Shown here: positions 9,612 to 17,149 of the stretch, piece by piece
How the letters are laid out: each line of letters starts with the position of its first letter
Position numbering within the stretch: position 1 is the stretch's first letter
Notes under the pieces: generated by a model
The model's input: only the letters and a program-made list of their open reading frames with translations
The model's database searches: none
Told to the model about the DNA's origin: nothing
Assembly (NCBI RefSeq): GCF_003112535.1
Contig: NZ_BEWA01000002.1
Coordinates: forward strand, 642,713 to 706,712
DNA from: Streptomyces rishiriensis
Lineage (GTDB): Bacteria; Actinomycetota; Actinomycetes; Streptomycetales; Streptomycetaceae
Direction of reading: 5' to 3'
Length of the DNA stretch: 64,000 bases
Translations under genes and position numbers: made by a program

Positions 9612-12600
9612 ATGCAGATCCGGCTGACCGTCATAGACCCGGCGGGCGCGCCCGCCGATTCCCGGCCCCGCGCCGCGAGCTGCGACGTGCTGGTCACGGC
9701 GCCCGCCGGCACGGCCCTGGCGGCGGTGTCGTCCGCGCTGGCAGCGGCGGTCTGCGGAGAGGGCGCCGCGCCGTCCTCGTCCGCGGCGGCGGTCGTGCTC
9801 TACGCGGGCGTGGAGCGGCTCGACGCCCAGCGCTGCACCCTGGGCGAGCCCCCGCTGACCGACGGCGCGGTGCTGTCCCTGGGCGGCCCCGCCGATCCCG
9901 AGCCGCATCCCGAGGTCGACGACGCCCCGGCCCGTCTGCACGTGGTGGCCGGACCGGACGCGGGCGGGGTCCATCTGCTGCACGGCGGGCAGGTCCGCGT
10001 GGGTCGTTCGGCCGACGCCGACGTGCCTCTCGACGACCCGGACGTCTCGCGTCTGCACTGCGCGGTGACGCTCTCGCCCGAGGGCAGGGTCACGGTGGCC
10101 GACCTGGGCTCCACCAACGGCACCACGCTGGACGGCGCGCCGGTGCAGGAGCGGCCCGTCCGTCTCGCGCCGGGCGCCCTGCTGCGCGTGGGCGAGTCGG
10201 CCCTGCGTCTGGCGCCGCCCGGCGGGCCGGGCCCCCGGGTGCCGACCACGCCGGACGGCGAGGGCCATGTGCGCGTGCCCTGCGGGGGGACGGCGGAGCA
10301 GAGCGCGGACACGGCACGCGCGCGCGTGAACGGCGGCGGCGCGCCGGACGGCGGTGGCACGGGCGGCGCGGGCGCGGCCCGCCCGCAGGGCGCGGACGGC
10401 CGTGCCGGCTCCTCCGGCCCGGCGGGACCGACCGCGCACGCCTACGGCACGGTCGACTGGAGCGGCGGGGACGCGCCCCGGGGCGCGTCGCCGGAACCGC
10501 GTCGGCACGGTTCCGCGGACACGCCCCTCGCGCCGCCCGTGGTCCCGGGCCAGGGCGCGGCGCCGCGCATCGAGAACCGCCGCGGCGGCGAGGCGCGCGC
10601 ATCCGGCCCCGCTCGCCCGGCCGCGCCGCGAGCGGCCTCCGCCGGTGGGCCGTCCGCGGCGGGCGACGCCTCGCGGGCGACCCACGGGGGCCGCGCGGGG
10701 CTCGGCTCGTTCACGACCGGCGACGACGACGTCCGCGGACCGCACGGCGCGCTCGACGACACCGCCGTCCACGTCCGCCCCTCCCCCGCCGGCGGCTCCT
10801 ACGACGGCAGCTCCTACGACGGCCGGGTCGAGGGCGGCGGCCACGACGGCTTCGAGGGCGGGGATCACGGCGACGACGGTCTGCGCGGTTCCGGCCTCCG
10901 CAAGGGCACCCCGCTGCGCGGCACCGACGTGCCCCCGGGCGTGCGCAGGCGCGGGGGCGGCCTCTCCGCGTGGGCGAGGCGGCTGGCCGGCGGCCGCGGC
11001 GCCGCGGCGGACCGGCCGGACACCGGGGCCGACGAGGAGCCGGCCGCCGGAGTTGAGGCGCGGCCGCCCGCCGCGCCGACGGCCGCACCCGAGACCTGGC
11101 CGGACCCGTCGGCGCTGCTGCTGACGGCGCTGGGCCCGGGCCCCCGGCTGTGGGAGCGCGCGCCCGGGCACCCGGAGGCGCTCGCGGTGCGGCTCGGCAC
11201 GGCGGACCGGCCCGCGCCGGACGGCTCGGGTCTGCTGCCCGCCGTCCCGGTGACGGCCGGTCTGCGCGAGGTCGGCGCGCTCGGGCTGGCCGGGCCGCGG
11301 CCGCGGCTGTCCGGGCTGGCGCGCGCCGTGCTGGCCCAGCTCGCCGCGCTGCACTCCCCCGAGACCCTGGAAGTCGTCCTGATCAGCACGGACCGCGGGC
11401 GGTCCGAGGAGGAGCGCATCGCCGAGTGGTCCTGGCTCGGCTGGCTGCCCCATCTGCGCCCGGGCCACGGCCAGGACTGCCGCCTCCTCCTCGCCTACGA
11501 CCGCGACCAGGCCACGGCCCGCGCGGACGAGCTGCTGCGCCGGCTGGAGGACTGCCTCTCGGACAGCACTGCGGGCGGCGCCCAGGCGCCCCCGCTGAGC
11601 GGCGCCGCCCACCGGCCCTCCTGGGCCGTGGCGGACGACTCGGCCGACGCCGGATTCCCCGGCCCGTACACGGTGGTCGTCGTGGACGGCGACCCGGGCG
11701 GCGCGGACCTGCGCGAGGCGGTGGCACGGCTCGCGGTGGCCGGTCCGCGCGCCGGCATCCATGTCGTCTGTCTGGCGGAGACGCCTGCCGCCTCCCCCTC
11801 CTCACCGGTGACGGAGACCTACGAGGCGGCCTGCGCTGCGGCGCCCACGTTCCGCGCGTGCGGGGCGGTCGCCCTGCTCAGCGGGGACGTGGCGACGGCG
11901 CTGCGGCTGCTGCGCGTCGCGCCGGCCGGGGCGCGCACGGAGCGGCCCGGCCCCGTGGGTCCGGGCACGGTCGGCGCGGTGGACGCGGTCTCCCTCGCCT
12001 GGGCCGAGCGCTTCGCGCGGGCCCTCGCACCACTGCGCCCGGACGGCGCGGGCGGCGGTGAGCGGCACCCGCGGGTGTCGGCGCCGCTGCCCCCGTCCGC
12101 CCGTCTGCTCGACGAACTGGGCCTCGCCCGGGCCACGCCCGCCTCCCTGATGGCCCGTTGGGCGGACGCCGCGGACGACGCCGACGCGCTCGGCGGCCGG
12201 GCGTGGGCCGTGCTGGGCGCCGGTCCGCGCGGCCCGGTGGGCGTGGACCTCGCGGCCGAGGGCCCTCATCTGCTGGTCGAGGGCCCGGCGGGCAGCGGGC
12301 GCACGGAACTGCTGCGCGCGGTGGTCGCCTCGCTGGCCGCCGCCGAGCGGCCGGACCGGCTGAGCGTCATCCTGCTGGACGGCCGCGACACCGTCGGAAA
12401 GGGCGGCGGCGGACCGGGCGACGGACTGCGGGTCTGCACGGATCTGCCGCACGTCACCGCTCATCTCACCGCCAACGACCCGGTCCGCATGCGGGAGTTC
12501 GCGCAGTCGCTGAGCGCGGAGCTGAAGCGGCGGGCCGAGTTGCTGGGCCGCTCCGACTTCGCGGAGTGGCACACGCACCGCGCGGTCTCCGGCCGCATCG

Positions 12601-13262
12601 TGCCGCAGCGCACCCCGAAGCCGCAGCGTGCCGCGGGCACGTCGCACGCCCCGGCCCCGGGAGCCGGGAGCGGCGCCGCCGACCTCGACGCCCCGCCCAG
12701 CTCCACCCTGCGGCTGCGTCCGGGGGCGGCCGCCCGCCAGGAGACGGAGGCGCCGGCGCCGCTGCCCCGCCTGGTCGTGGTGGTCGACGATCTGGACGCG
12801 CTGGTCTCCCCCGCCCTCGGCTCCCCGGGGCGGCCCGCCGCCGGTTCGGTGATGCGCGCACTGGAGGCGGTGGCCCGCGAGGGCGAGCGGCTCGGCGTGC
12901 ACCTGGTGGCGGCGACCGGCCCGGGGGGCCGTACGGCGGAGTCGGAGCCGGCCCGCCGCTCCACCGTCCGGATCACGCTCGAAGCTCCGGCTTCCGGACC
13001 GGACGAACCGGCGCCGGGCCGCGGCCGCCTCAGGGGCGCGGACGGCCGTCTCACCCCGTTCCAGGCCGGCCGTGTCACGGGGCGTATCCCCCGTACGGCG
13101 ACCCTGCGCCCCACGGTGGTCCCCCTGGAGTGGGCCCGGATGGGCGATCCGCCGACCCGCAGACCGGTACGGGAACTGGGCAACGGGCCCACGGACCTGG
13201 CCCTGCTGGCCAGCGCCCTGGAACGGGCGGCACGGCACCCCAGCCCGTCCGGCGTCCACTGA
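9612..13262 (+). CDS. FHA-domain / FtsK-SpoIIIE-like ATPase
   Basis: 1,216 residues. An N-terminal fold (1-95) is followed by an FHA phosphothreonine-binding domain (about 108-200; GR at 131-132, SRLH at 146-149, N169-G170). About 280 residues of Gly/Ala/Pro/Arg linker lead to FtsK/SpoIIIE-type ATPase modules. The Walker A of the clear module is GPAGSGRT (891-898), with Arg (R897) where Lys is standard; a Walker B-like LVVVVDDLDAL starts at 1054. No TM helix is evident. The FHA-FtsK layout resembles EssC-type secretion ATPases, but no WXG100 or other type VII gene is nearby. The neighbouring kinases are the obvious source of its phospholigand. Start: the ATG at 9612 matches the conserved MQIRLTV opening; a GTG at 9588 is possible. 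Confidence 0.83.
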   Translation: MQIRLTVIDPAGAPADSRPRAASCDVLVTAPAGTALAAVSSALAAAVCGEGAAPSSSAAAVVLYAGVERLDAQRCTLGEPPLTDGAVLSLGGPADPEPHPEVDDAPARLHVVAGPDAGGVHLLHGGQVRVGRSADADVPLDDPDVSRLHCAVTLSPEGRVTVADLGSTNGTTLDGAPVQERPVRLAPGALLRVGESALRLAPPGGPGPRVPTTPDGEGHVRVPCGGTAEQSADTARARVNGGGAPDGGGTGGAGAARPQGADGRAGSSGPAGPTAHAYGTVDWSGGDAPRGASPEPRRHGSADTPLAPPVVPGQGAAPRIENRRGGEARASGPARPAAPRAASAGGPSAAGDASRATHGGRAGLGSFTTGDDDVRGPHGALDDTAVHVRPSPAGGSYDGSSYDGRVEGGGHDGFEGGDHGDDGLRGSGLRKGTPLRGTDVPPGVRRRGGGLSAWARRLAGGRGAAADRPDTGADEEPAAGVEARPPAAPTAAPETWPDPSALLLTALGPGPRLWERAPGHPEALAVRLGTADRPAPDGSGLLPAVPVTAGLREVGALGLAGPRPRLSGLARAVLAQLAALHSPETLEVVLISTDRGRSEEERIAEWSWLGWLPHLRPGHGQDCRLLLAYDRDQATARADELLRRLEDCLSDSTAGGAQAPPLSGAAHRPSWAVADDSADAGFPGPYTVVVVDGDPGGADLREAVARLAVAGPRAGIHVVCLAETPAASPSSPVTETYEAACAAAPTFRACGAVALLSGDVATALRLLRVAPAGARTERPGPVGPGTVGAVDAVSLAWAERFARALAPLRPDGAGGGERHPRVSAPLPPSARLLDELGLARATPASLMARWADAADDADALGGRAWAVLGAGPRGPVGVDLAAEGPHLLVEGPAGSGRTELLRAVVASLAAAERPDRLSVILLDGRDTVGKGGGGPGDGLRVCTDLPHVTAHLTANDPVRMREFAQSLSAELKRRAELLGRSDFAEWHTHRAVSGRIVPQRTPKPQRAAGTSHAPAPGAGSGAADLDAPPSSTLRLRPGAAARQETEAPAPLPRLVVVVDDLDALVSPALGSPGRPAAGSVMRALEAVAREGERLGVHLVAATGPGGRTAESEPARRSTVRITLEAPASGPDEPAPGRGRLRGADGRLTPFQAGRVTGRIPRTATLRPTVVPLEWARMGDPPTRRPVRELGNGPTDLALLASALERAARHPSPSGVH

Positions 13263-13327
13263 GCGCGGCACGCCACGGCACTGATCACGACGCGGTCACG
13301 ATCCCCCGCTCGACGGGGCGGGCGCTC

Positions 13328-13356
13328 TTGCCGACCCCAGGCACCCGGCGTAGACC
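13328..13356 (+). promoter_or_regulatory. probable housekeeping-sigma promoter of the sugar ABC operon
   Basis: TTGCCG (13328-13333) and TAGACC (13351-13356) spaced 17 bp, a good match to the Streptomyces HrdB consensus, 53 bp upstream of the lipoprotein gene. Confidence 0.45.
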
Positions 13357-13409
13357 AGTGCCACGGGACAGCGCTCAACGTTCGACGAGGAACGAAGAAC
13401 GGGGCAGTG

Positions 13410-14789
13410 ATGCGCAGCACGAGCAGCACCATCCGCACACGCAGGACCGTGAAGGCGGCCGCCACGCTGGCGGCGGGAGCCCTCGCGCTCTCGCTCACCG
13501 CATGCGGCGGCGACGGCAAGAGCAACGGCACCGACGGGGGCACCGGGACCAAGGAGTCCGACAGCAGCCTCGCCCTCCCCAAGCTGAACGGCACCACGCT
13601 CGAGGTGGCCGCCGTCTGGACCGGCACGGAACAGGCGAACTTCAAGAAGGTGCTCGCCGAGTTCGAGAAGCGCACCGGCGCGAAGATCACCTTCGTGCCC
13701 GCGCAGGACCCGATCATCAACTTCCTGGGCTCGAAGATCGCGGGCGGCTCGCCGCCGGACGTGGCGATGCTGCCGCAGCCCGGCGCCGTCAAGCAGGCCG
13801 CCGACAAGGGCTGGGCCAAGCCGCTGGGGGCCGAGGCCCTGGCGCAGCTCGCGAAGAACTACTCCCAGGGCTGGCAGGACATCGGCAAGGTGGGCGGCAA
13901 GCAGTACGGCGTCTACTACAAGGCCGCCAACAAGTCGCTGATCTGGTACAACGCCAAGGTCTTAGCGAACGCGGGCGCGTCCGAGCCCAAGACGTGGAAG
14001 GACCTGCTGGCCACCGCGCAGACGGTGTCCGACTCCGGCGTCACCCCCTTCTCGGTCGGCGGCGCCGACGGCTGGACGCTCACCGACTGGTTCGAGAACG
14101 TCTACCTCTCGCAGGCGGGTCCGGAGAAGTACGACCAGCTGGCCCAGCACAAGATCAAGTGGACGGACCCCTCCGTCAAGGAGGCGCTGACCACCCTCGC
14201 CCAGGTCTGGGGCAAGAAGGACTGGATCGCGGGCGGCGCGAGCGGCGCGCTGCAGACGGAGTTCCCCGCCTCGGTGACACAGACGTTCACCGGCGGCGAC
14301 CAGCCGAAGGCGGCCATGGTCTACGAGGGCGACTTCGTGCAGGTCAACATCGCCGACACCAAGGCGAAGGTGGGCACGGACGCCAAGGTGTTCCCGTTCC
14401 CGGCGGTCGGCGGCACCGCGCCGGTGGTCTCGGGCGGCGACGCGGCGGTCGTCCTGAAGGACTCCAAGGGAGCCCAGGCGCTGGCGACCTTCCTGGCCTC
14501 GCCGGACGCGGCCCAGATCCAGGCCAAGCTCGGCGGCTACCTCTCGCCGAACAAGAACGTCGACGTCTCCGTGTACCCCAACGACGTCCAGCGCACGATC
14601 GCCAAGGCGCTGGTCGCGGCAGGCGACGACTTCCGCTTCGACATGTCCGACCAGGCGCCGCAGGCCTTCGGCGGCACGCCCGGCAAGGGCGAGTGGAAGG
14701 ACCTGCAGGACTTCCTGAAGAACCCGTCGGACGTGGCCGGCATCCAGGCGAAACTGGAGTCGGACGCGGCGGCCGCGTACGGGAACTGA
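13410..14789 (+). CDS. sugar ABC transporter substrate-binding lipoprotein
   Basis: 459 residues. A twin-Arg-containing leader ends at the lipobox LSLTAC (C32). The mature part is a family 1 extracellular solute-binding fold, with the conserved PDVAMLPQPG stretch, RTGAKITFVPAQ and a C-terminal AFGGTPGKGEW segment, as in alpha-glucoside or oligosaccharide binders. It captures sugar outside the membrane for the two permeases just downstream (7 bp gap). A TTA leucine codon at residue 185 makes translation depend on the rare bldA-type tRNA. The ATG at 13410 is preferred over the adjacent GTG at 13407 because of spacing from GGGG. No ATPase gene is present; a shared MsiK-type ATPase elsewhere is the likely partner. 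Confidence 0.88.
   Translation: MRSTSSTIRTRRTVKAAATLAAGALALSLTACGGDGKSNGTDGGTGTKESDSSLALPKLNGTTLEVAAVWTGTEQANFKKVLAEFEKRTGAKITFVPAQDPIINFLGSKIAGGSPPDVAMLPQPGAVKQAADKGWAKPLGAEALAQLAKNYSQGWQDIGKVGGKQYGVYYKAANKSLIWYNAKVLANAGASEPKTWKDLLATAQTVSDSGVTPFSVGGADGWTLTDWFENVYLSQAGPEKYDQLAQHKIKWTDPSVKEALTTLAQVWGKKDWIAGGASGALQTEFPASVTQTFTGGDQPKAAMVYEGDFVQVNIADTKAKVGTDAKVFPFPAVGGTAPVVSGGDAAVVLKDSKGAQALATFLASPDAAQIQAKLGGYLSPNKNVDVSVYPNDVQRTIAKALVAAGDDFRFDMSDQAPQAFGGTPGKGEWKDLQDFLKNPSDVAGIQAKLESDAAAAYGN
13962..13964 (+). other. in-frame TTA codon (bldA target)
   Basis: The codon for residue 185 of the sugar-binding lipoprotein is TTA (AAG GTC TTA GCG). In Streptomyces, TTA is read only by the developmentally regulated bldA tRNA. 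It is the only TTA codon I noticed in a confident gene of this window. Confidence 0.85.
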
Positions 14790-14796
14790 CCCGGCG

Positions 14797-16140
14797 ATGG
14801 CGACGCCCAAGGCGGTGGGGGCTCCCGGGGCCCCCGCCCCTCCTCGCTCGCGCAGGAGCGTGACCGGCACGCGCAGGACGGTGGCAGCGCTGTTCCTGCT
14901 GCCGGCTCTGGTGCTGCTCGGCGCGCTCGTGGTCTACCCGATCGGCTACTCGGTCGTGCGCAGTTTCTACGACCGGTCCGGCGGCGGTTTCGCCGGAGTC
15001 GACAACTACAAGGCCCTCTTCACGGACGACGGCATCCGCACCGCCCTGAAGAACAACGTGATCTGGGTGGTGTTCGCGCCGACGGTCGCCACCGCGCTCG
15101 GTCTGATCTTCGCGGTCCTCACCGAACGGGTGCGCTGGGGCACCGCGTTCAAGCTGGTCGTCTTCATGCCGATGGCGATCTCCATGCTCGCCGCCGGCAT
15201 CATCTTCCGGCTGGTCTACGACCAGGACCCGGACAAGGGCGTCGCCAACGCGGTCTGGGTGGGCGTGCACGACACGTTCGCCCAGGCGTCCGCGTTCCCC
15301 AAGGCGCACCCGGGCCGGGATTCGCCGCTCGAGGCCGACGGCGGCGGCTTCATCACCAAGGAACCCGTCCGGGCCGGCGTCCCGGTCTCCCTGCCCCTGG
15401 TGGGCGTCGCCCCCGACCAGATGCCCGGCAGCGCGGGGAAGGCCGTGAAGGCACGGCCCGAACAGGGTGCGGTCACCGGCACGACCTGGCAGGACTTCAC
15501 CCGCGGGAAGGGCGTCGGCACCCTCGGCGTGCCCGACCCGACCGAACTGGGCTACGCCGGGATGAGGATCGAGGCGGTGAAGGACGGCAAGGTCGTGGCG
15601 TCGGCGAAGGCGGCCGACGACGGCACCTTCACGCTCCCCGCCGCGGCGGACGGGGCGCGGCTGAGGCTGCCCGCCGCCAACTTCAAGGAGGCGTACAACG
15701 GTCTGGACTGGCTCGGCCCGTCGCTGGTCACCCCGTCGATCATCGGCTCCTACATCTGGATGTGGGCGGGCTTCGCGATGGTGCTGATCGCGGCCGGTCT
15801 GGCCGGCGTCCCCCGGGAACTGCTGGAGGCCGCGCGCGTCGACGGCGCGACCGAGTGGCAGGTGTTCCGCAGGGTCACCGTGCCGCTCCTCGCGCCGGTC
15901 CTCGCGGTGGTCGCCGTCACGCTGATGATCAACGTGCTGAAGGTGTTCGACCTGGTGTTCATCATCGCGCCGGGCTCCTCGCAGGACGACGCCAACGTGC
16001 TCGCCCTGGAGCTGTACCGCAAGGGCTTCTCCGAGGACCAGCCGGGCATCGCCAGCGCCATCGCGGTGTTCCTGCTGCTCCTGGTGATCCCGGTGATGTG
16101 GTTCAACGTACGCAGGCTGCGGCGGGAGGTGCGGCGGTGA
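14797..16140 (+). CDS. sugar ABC transporter permease (MalF type) with extracellular insert
   Basis: 447 residues, about 120 longer than a typical MalF-like actinobacterial permease. TM helices lie near 28-52, 85-108 and 118-140. A polar stretch of about 160 residues (about 143-305) has beta-sandwich-like signatures such as ADDGTFTLPA. TM helices then resume at 312-335 and after. The EAA loop (RELLEAARVDGATEWQVFRRV, which contacts the ATPase) is at about 340-360. The insert falls where the P2 loop sits in E. coli MalF, so it probably docks the binding protein outside. The stop overlaps the next gene's GTG (GTGA), so the two permeases are translationally coupled. Confidence 0.88.
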   Translation: MATPKAVGAPGAPAPPRSRRSVTGTRRTVAALFLLPALVLLGALVVYPIGYSVVRSFYDRSGGGFAGVDNYKALFTDDGIRTALKNNVIWVVFAPTVATALGLIFAVLTERVRWGTAFKLVVFMPMAISMLAAGIIFRLVYDQDPDKGVANAVWVGVHDTFAQASAFPKAHPGRDSPLEADGGGFITKEPVRAGVPVSLPLVGVAPDQMPGSAGKAVKARPEQGAVTGTTWQDFTRGKGVGTLGVPDPTELGYAGMRIEAVKDGKVVASAKAADDGTFTLPAAADGARLRLPAANFKEAYNGLDWLGPSLVTPSIIGSYIWMWAGFAMVLIAAGLAGVPRELLEAARVDGATEWQVFRRVTVPLLAPVLAVVAVTLMINVLKVFDLVFIIAPGSSQDDANVLALELYRKGFSEDQPGIASAIAVFLLLLVIPVMWFNVRRLRREVRR

Positions 16141-16988
16141 CCGGGCGGCTCGAATGGGTCATGGACAAGCTCAACGGGGGGCTGGTCCGCGTCTTCCTGA
16201 TCGTCGTGGGCCTGTTCTGGCTGGTGCCGACCGTCGGGCTGCTCATCTCCTCGCTCCGCGCTCCCGAGGACATGAGCGCGAGCGGCTGGTGGGAGGTGTT
16301 CTCCAAGCCCTCCCAACTCACCTTCGACAGCTACCAGAAGCTCCTGGAGAACGGCGACATCACCGGCTCCCTGGTCAACACCGTGCTGATCACGGTGCCG
16401 GCGACGGTGCTGGTCGTCGTCATCGGCTCGCTCGCCGGCTACGCGTTCGCGTGGATGGAGTTCCCCGGCCGGGACTGGTGGTTCCTGGGCGTCGTCGGGC
16501 TGCTGGTCGTGCCCGTGCAGGTGGCGCTGATCCCGATCGCCGAACTCTTCGGCAAGATCGGCCTGTTCGGGAACATCCTGGGCGTGGTCCTGTTCCACGT
16601 CGGGTTCGGGCTGCCCTTCGCGGTGTTCCTGCTGCGCAACTTCTTCGCGGAGATCCCGCGCGAGCTGCTGGAGGCCGGGCGCCTGGACGGAGCCGGTGAA
16701 CTGCGGCTGTTCGCACGGGTCGTGATGCCGCTGGGCGCTCCGGCCATCGCGTCGCTGGCCATCTTCCAGTTCCTGTGGGTGTGGAACGACATGCTGGTGG
16801 CGCTGGTGTTCACCAACGCCGACAGCCAGCCGATCACGGTCGCCCTGCAGACGCAGGTGAGGCAGTTCGGCAACAACATCGACGTGCTGGCGCCCGGCGC
16901 GTTCATCTCGATGGTGATCCCGCTGGCCGTGTTCTTCGCGTTCCAGCGGCAGTTCGTGTCCGGCGTGATGGCGGGCGCGGTCAAGTAG
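16137..16988 (+). CDS. sugar ABC transporter permease (MalG type)
   Basis: 283 residues with six predicted TM helices and the EAA loop RELLEAGRLDGAGELRLFARV. It forms the membrane channel together with the upstream permease and feeds sugar to the cytosol. It starts at a GTG inside a GTGA overlap with the previous stop, with GGGAGG upstream. It ends 21 bp before a hairpin terminator. The three-gene operon has no adjacent glycosidase or LacI repressor, so the substrate cannot be named from context. Confidence 0.9.
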   Translation: MTGRLEWVMDKLNGGLVRVFLIVVGLFWLVPTVGLLISSLRAPEDMSASGWWEVFSKPSQLTFDSYQKLLENGDITGSLVNTVLITVPATVLVVVIGSLAGYAFAWMEFPGRDWWFLGVVGLLVVPVQVALIPIAELFGKIGLFGNILGVVLFHVGFGLPFAVFLLRNFFAEIPRELLEAGRLDGAGELRLFARVVMPLGAPAIASLAIFQFLWVWNDMLVALVFTNADSQPITVALQTQVRQFGNNIDVLAPGAFISMVIPLAVFFAFQRQFVSGVMAGAVK

Positions 16989-17009
16989 CGGGGAACAGCC
17001 CGGAAGACG

Positions 17010-17037
17010 GGGGCGGGCCGGGTCATCGGCCCGCCCC
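17010..17037 (+). terminator. hairpin terminator of the sugar ABC operon
   Basis: Perfect 11-bp GC stem (17010-17020 with 17027-17037) and a 6-nt loop, just after the second permease. Confidence 0.75.
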
Positions 17038-17076
17038 TGTCCGTTCACCCGCAATCCCCCGGATGCCGCAGAAACC

Positions 17077-17102
17077 GTAACCAAGTCACTCCATCGGCCG
17101 TT
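17077..17102 (+). promoter_or_regulatory. possible ECF (SigE-like) promoter of the TagF-like cluster
   Basis: GTAACC (17077-17082), 16 bp, then CGTT (17099-17102). This resembles the AAC/CGT pattern of envelope-stress ECF sigma factors, 47 bp before the first TagF-like gene. It is a visual match only. Confidence 0.3.
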
Positions 17103-17149
17103 TTCGGGCAAGGCCCTGTCTACCGCCCGCGCCGACCCATGGATGTCCC

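Noticed and set aside
9360..13262. Type VII secretion locus
   Set aside because: The FHA-FtsK protein resembles EssC, but no WXG100, EccB/D/E or mycosin gene is present in the window.
13410..17037. Missing ATPase of the sugar ABC importer as a gene loss
   Set aside because: Streptomyces sugar importers commonly share the MsiK ATPase encoded elsewhere, so absence here is normal.
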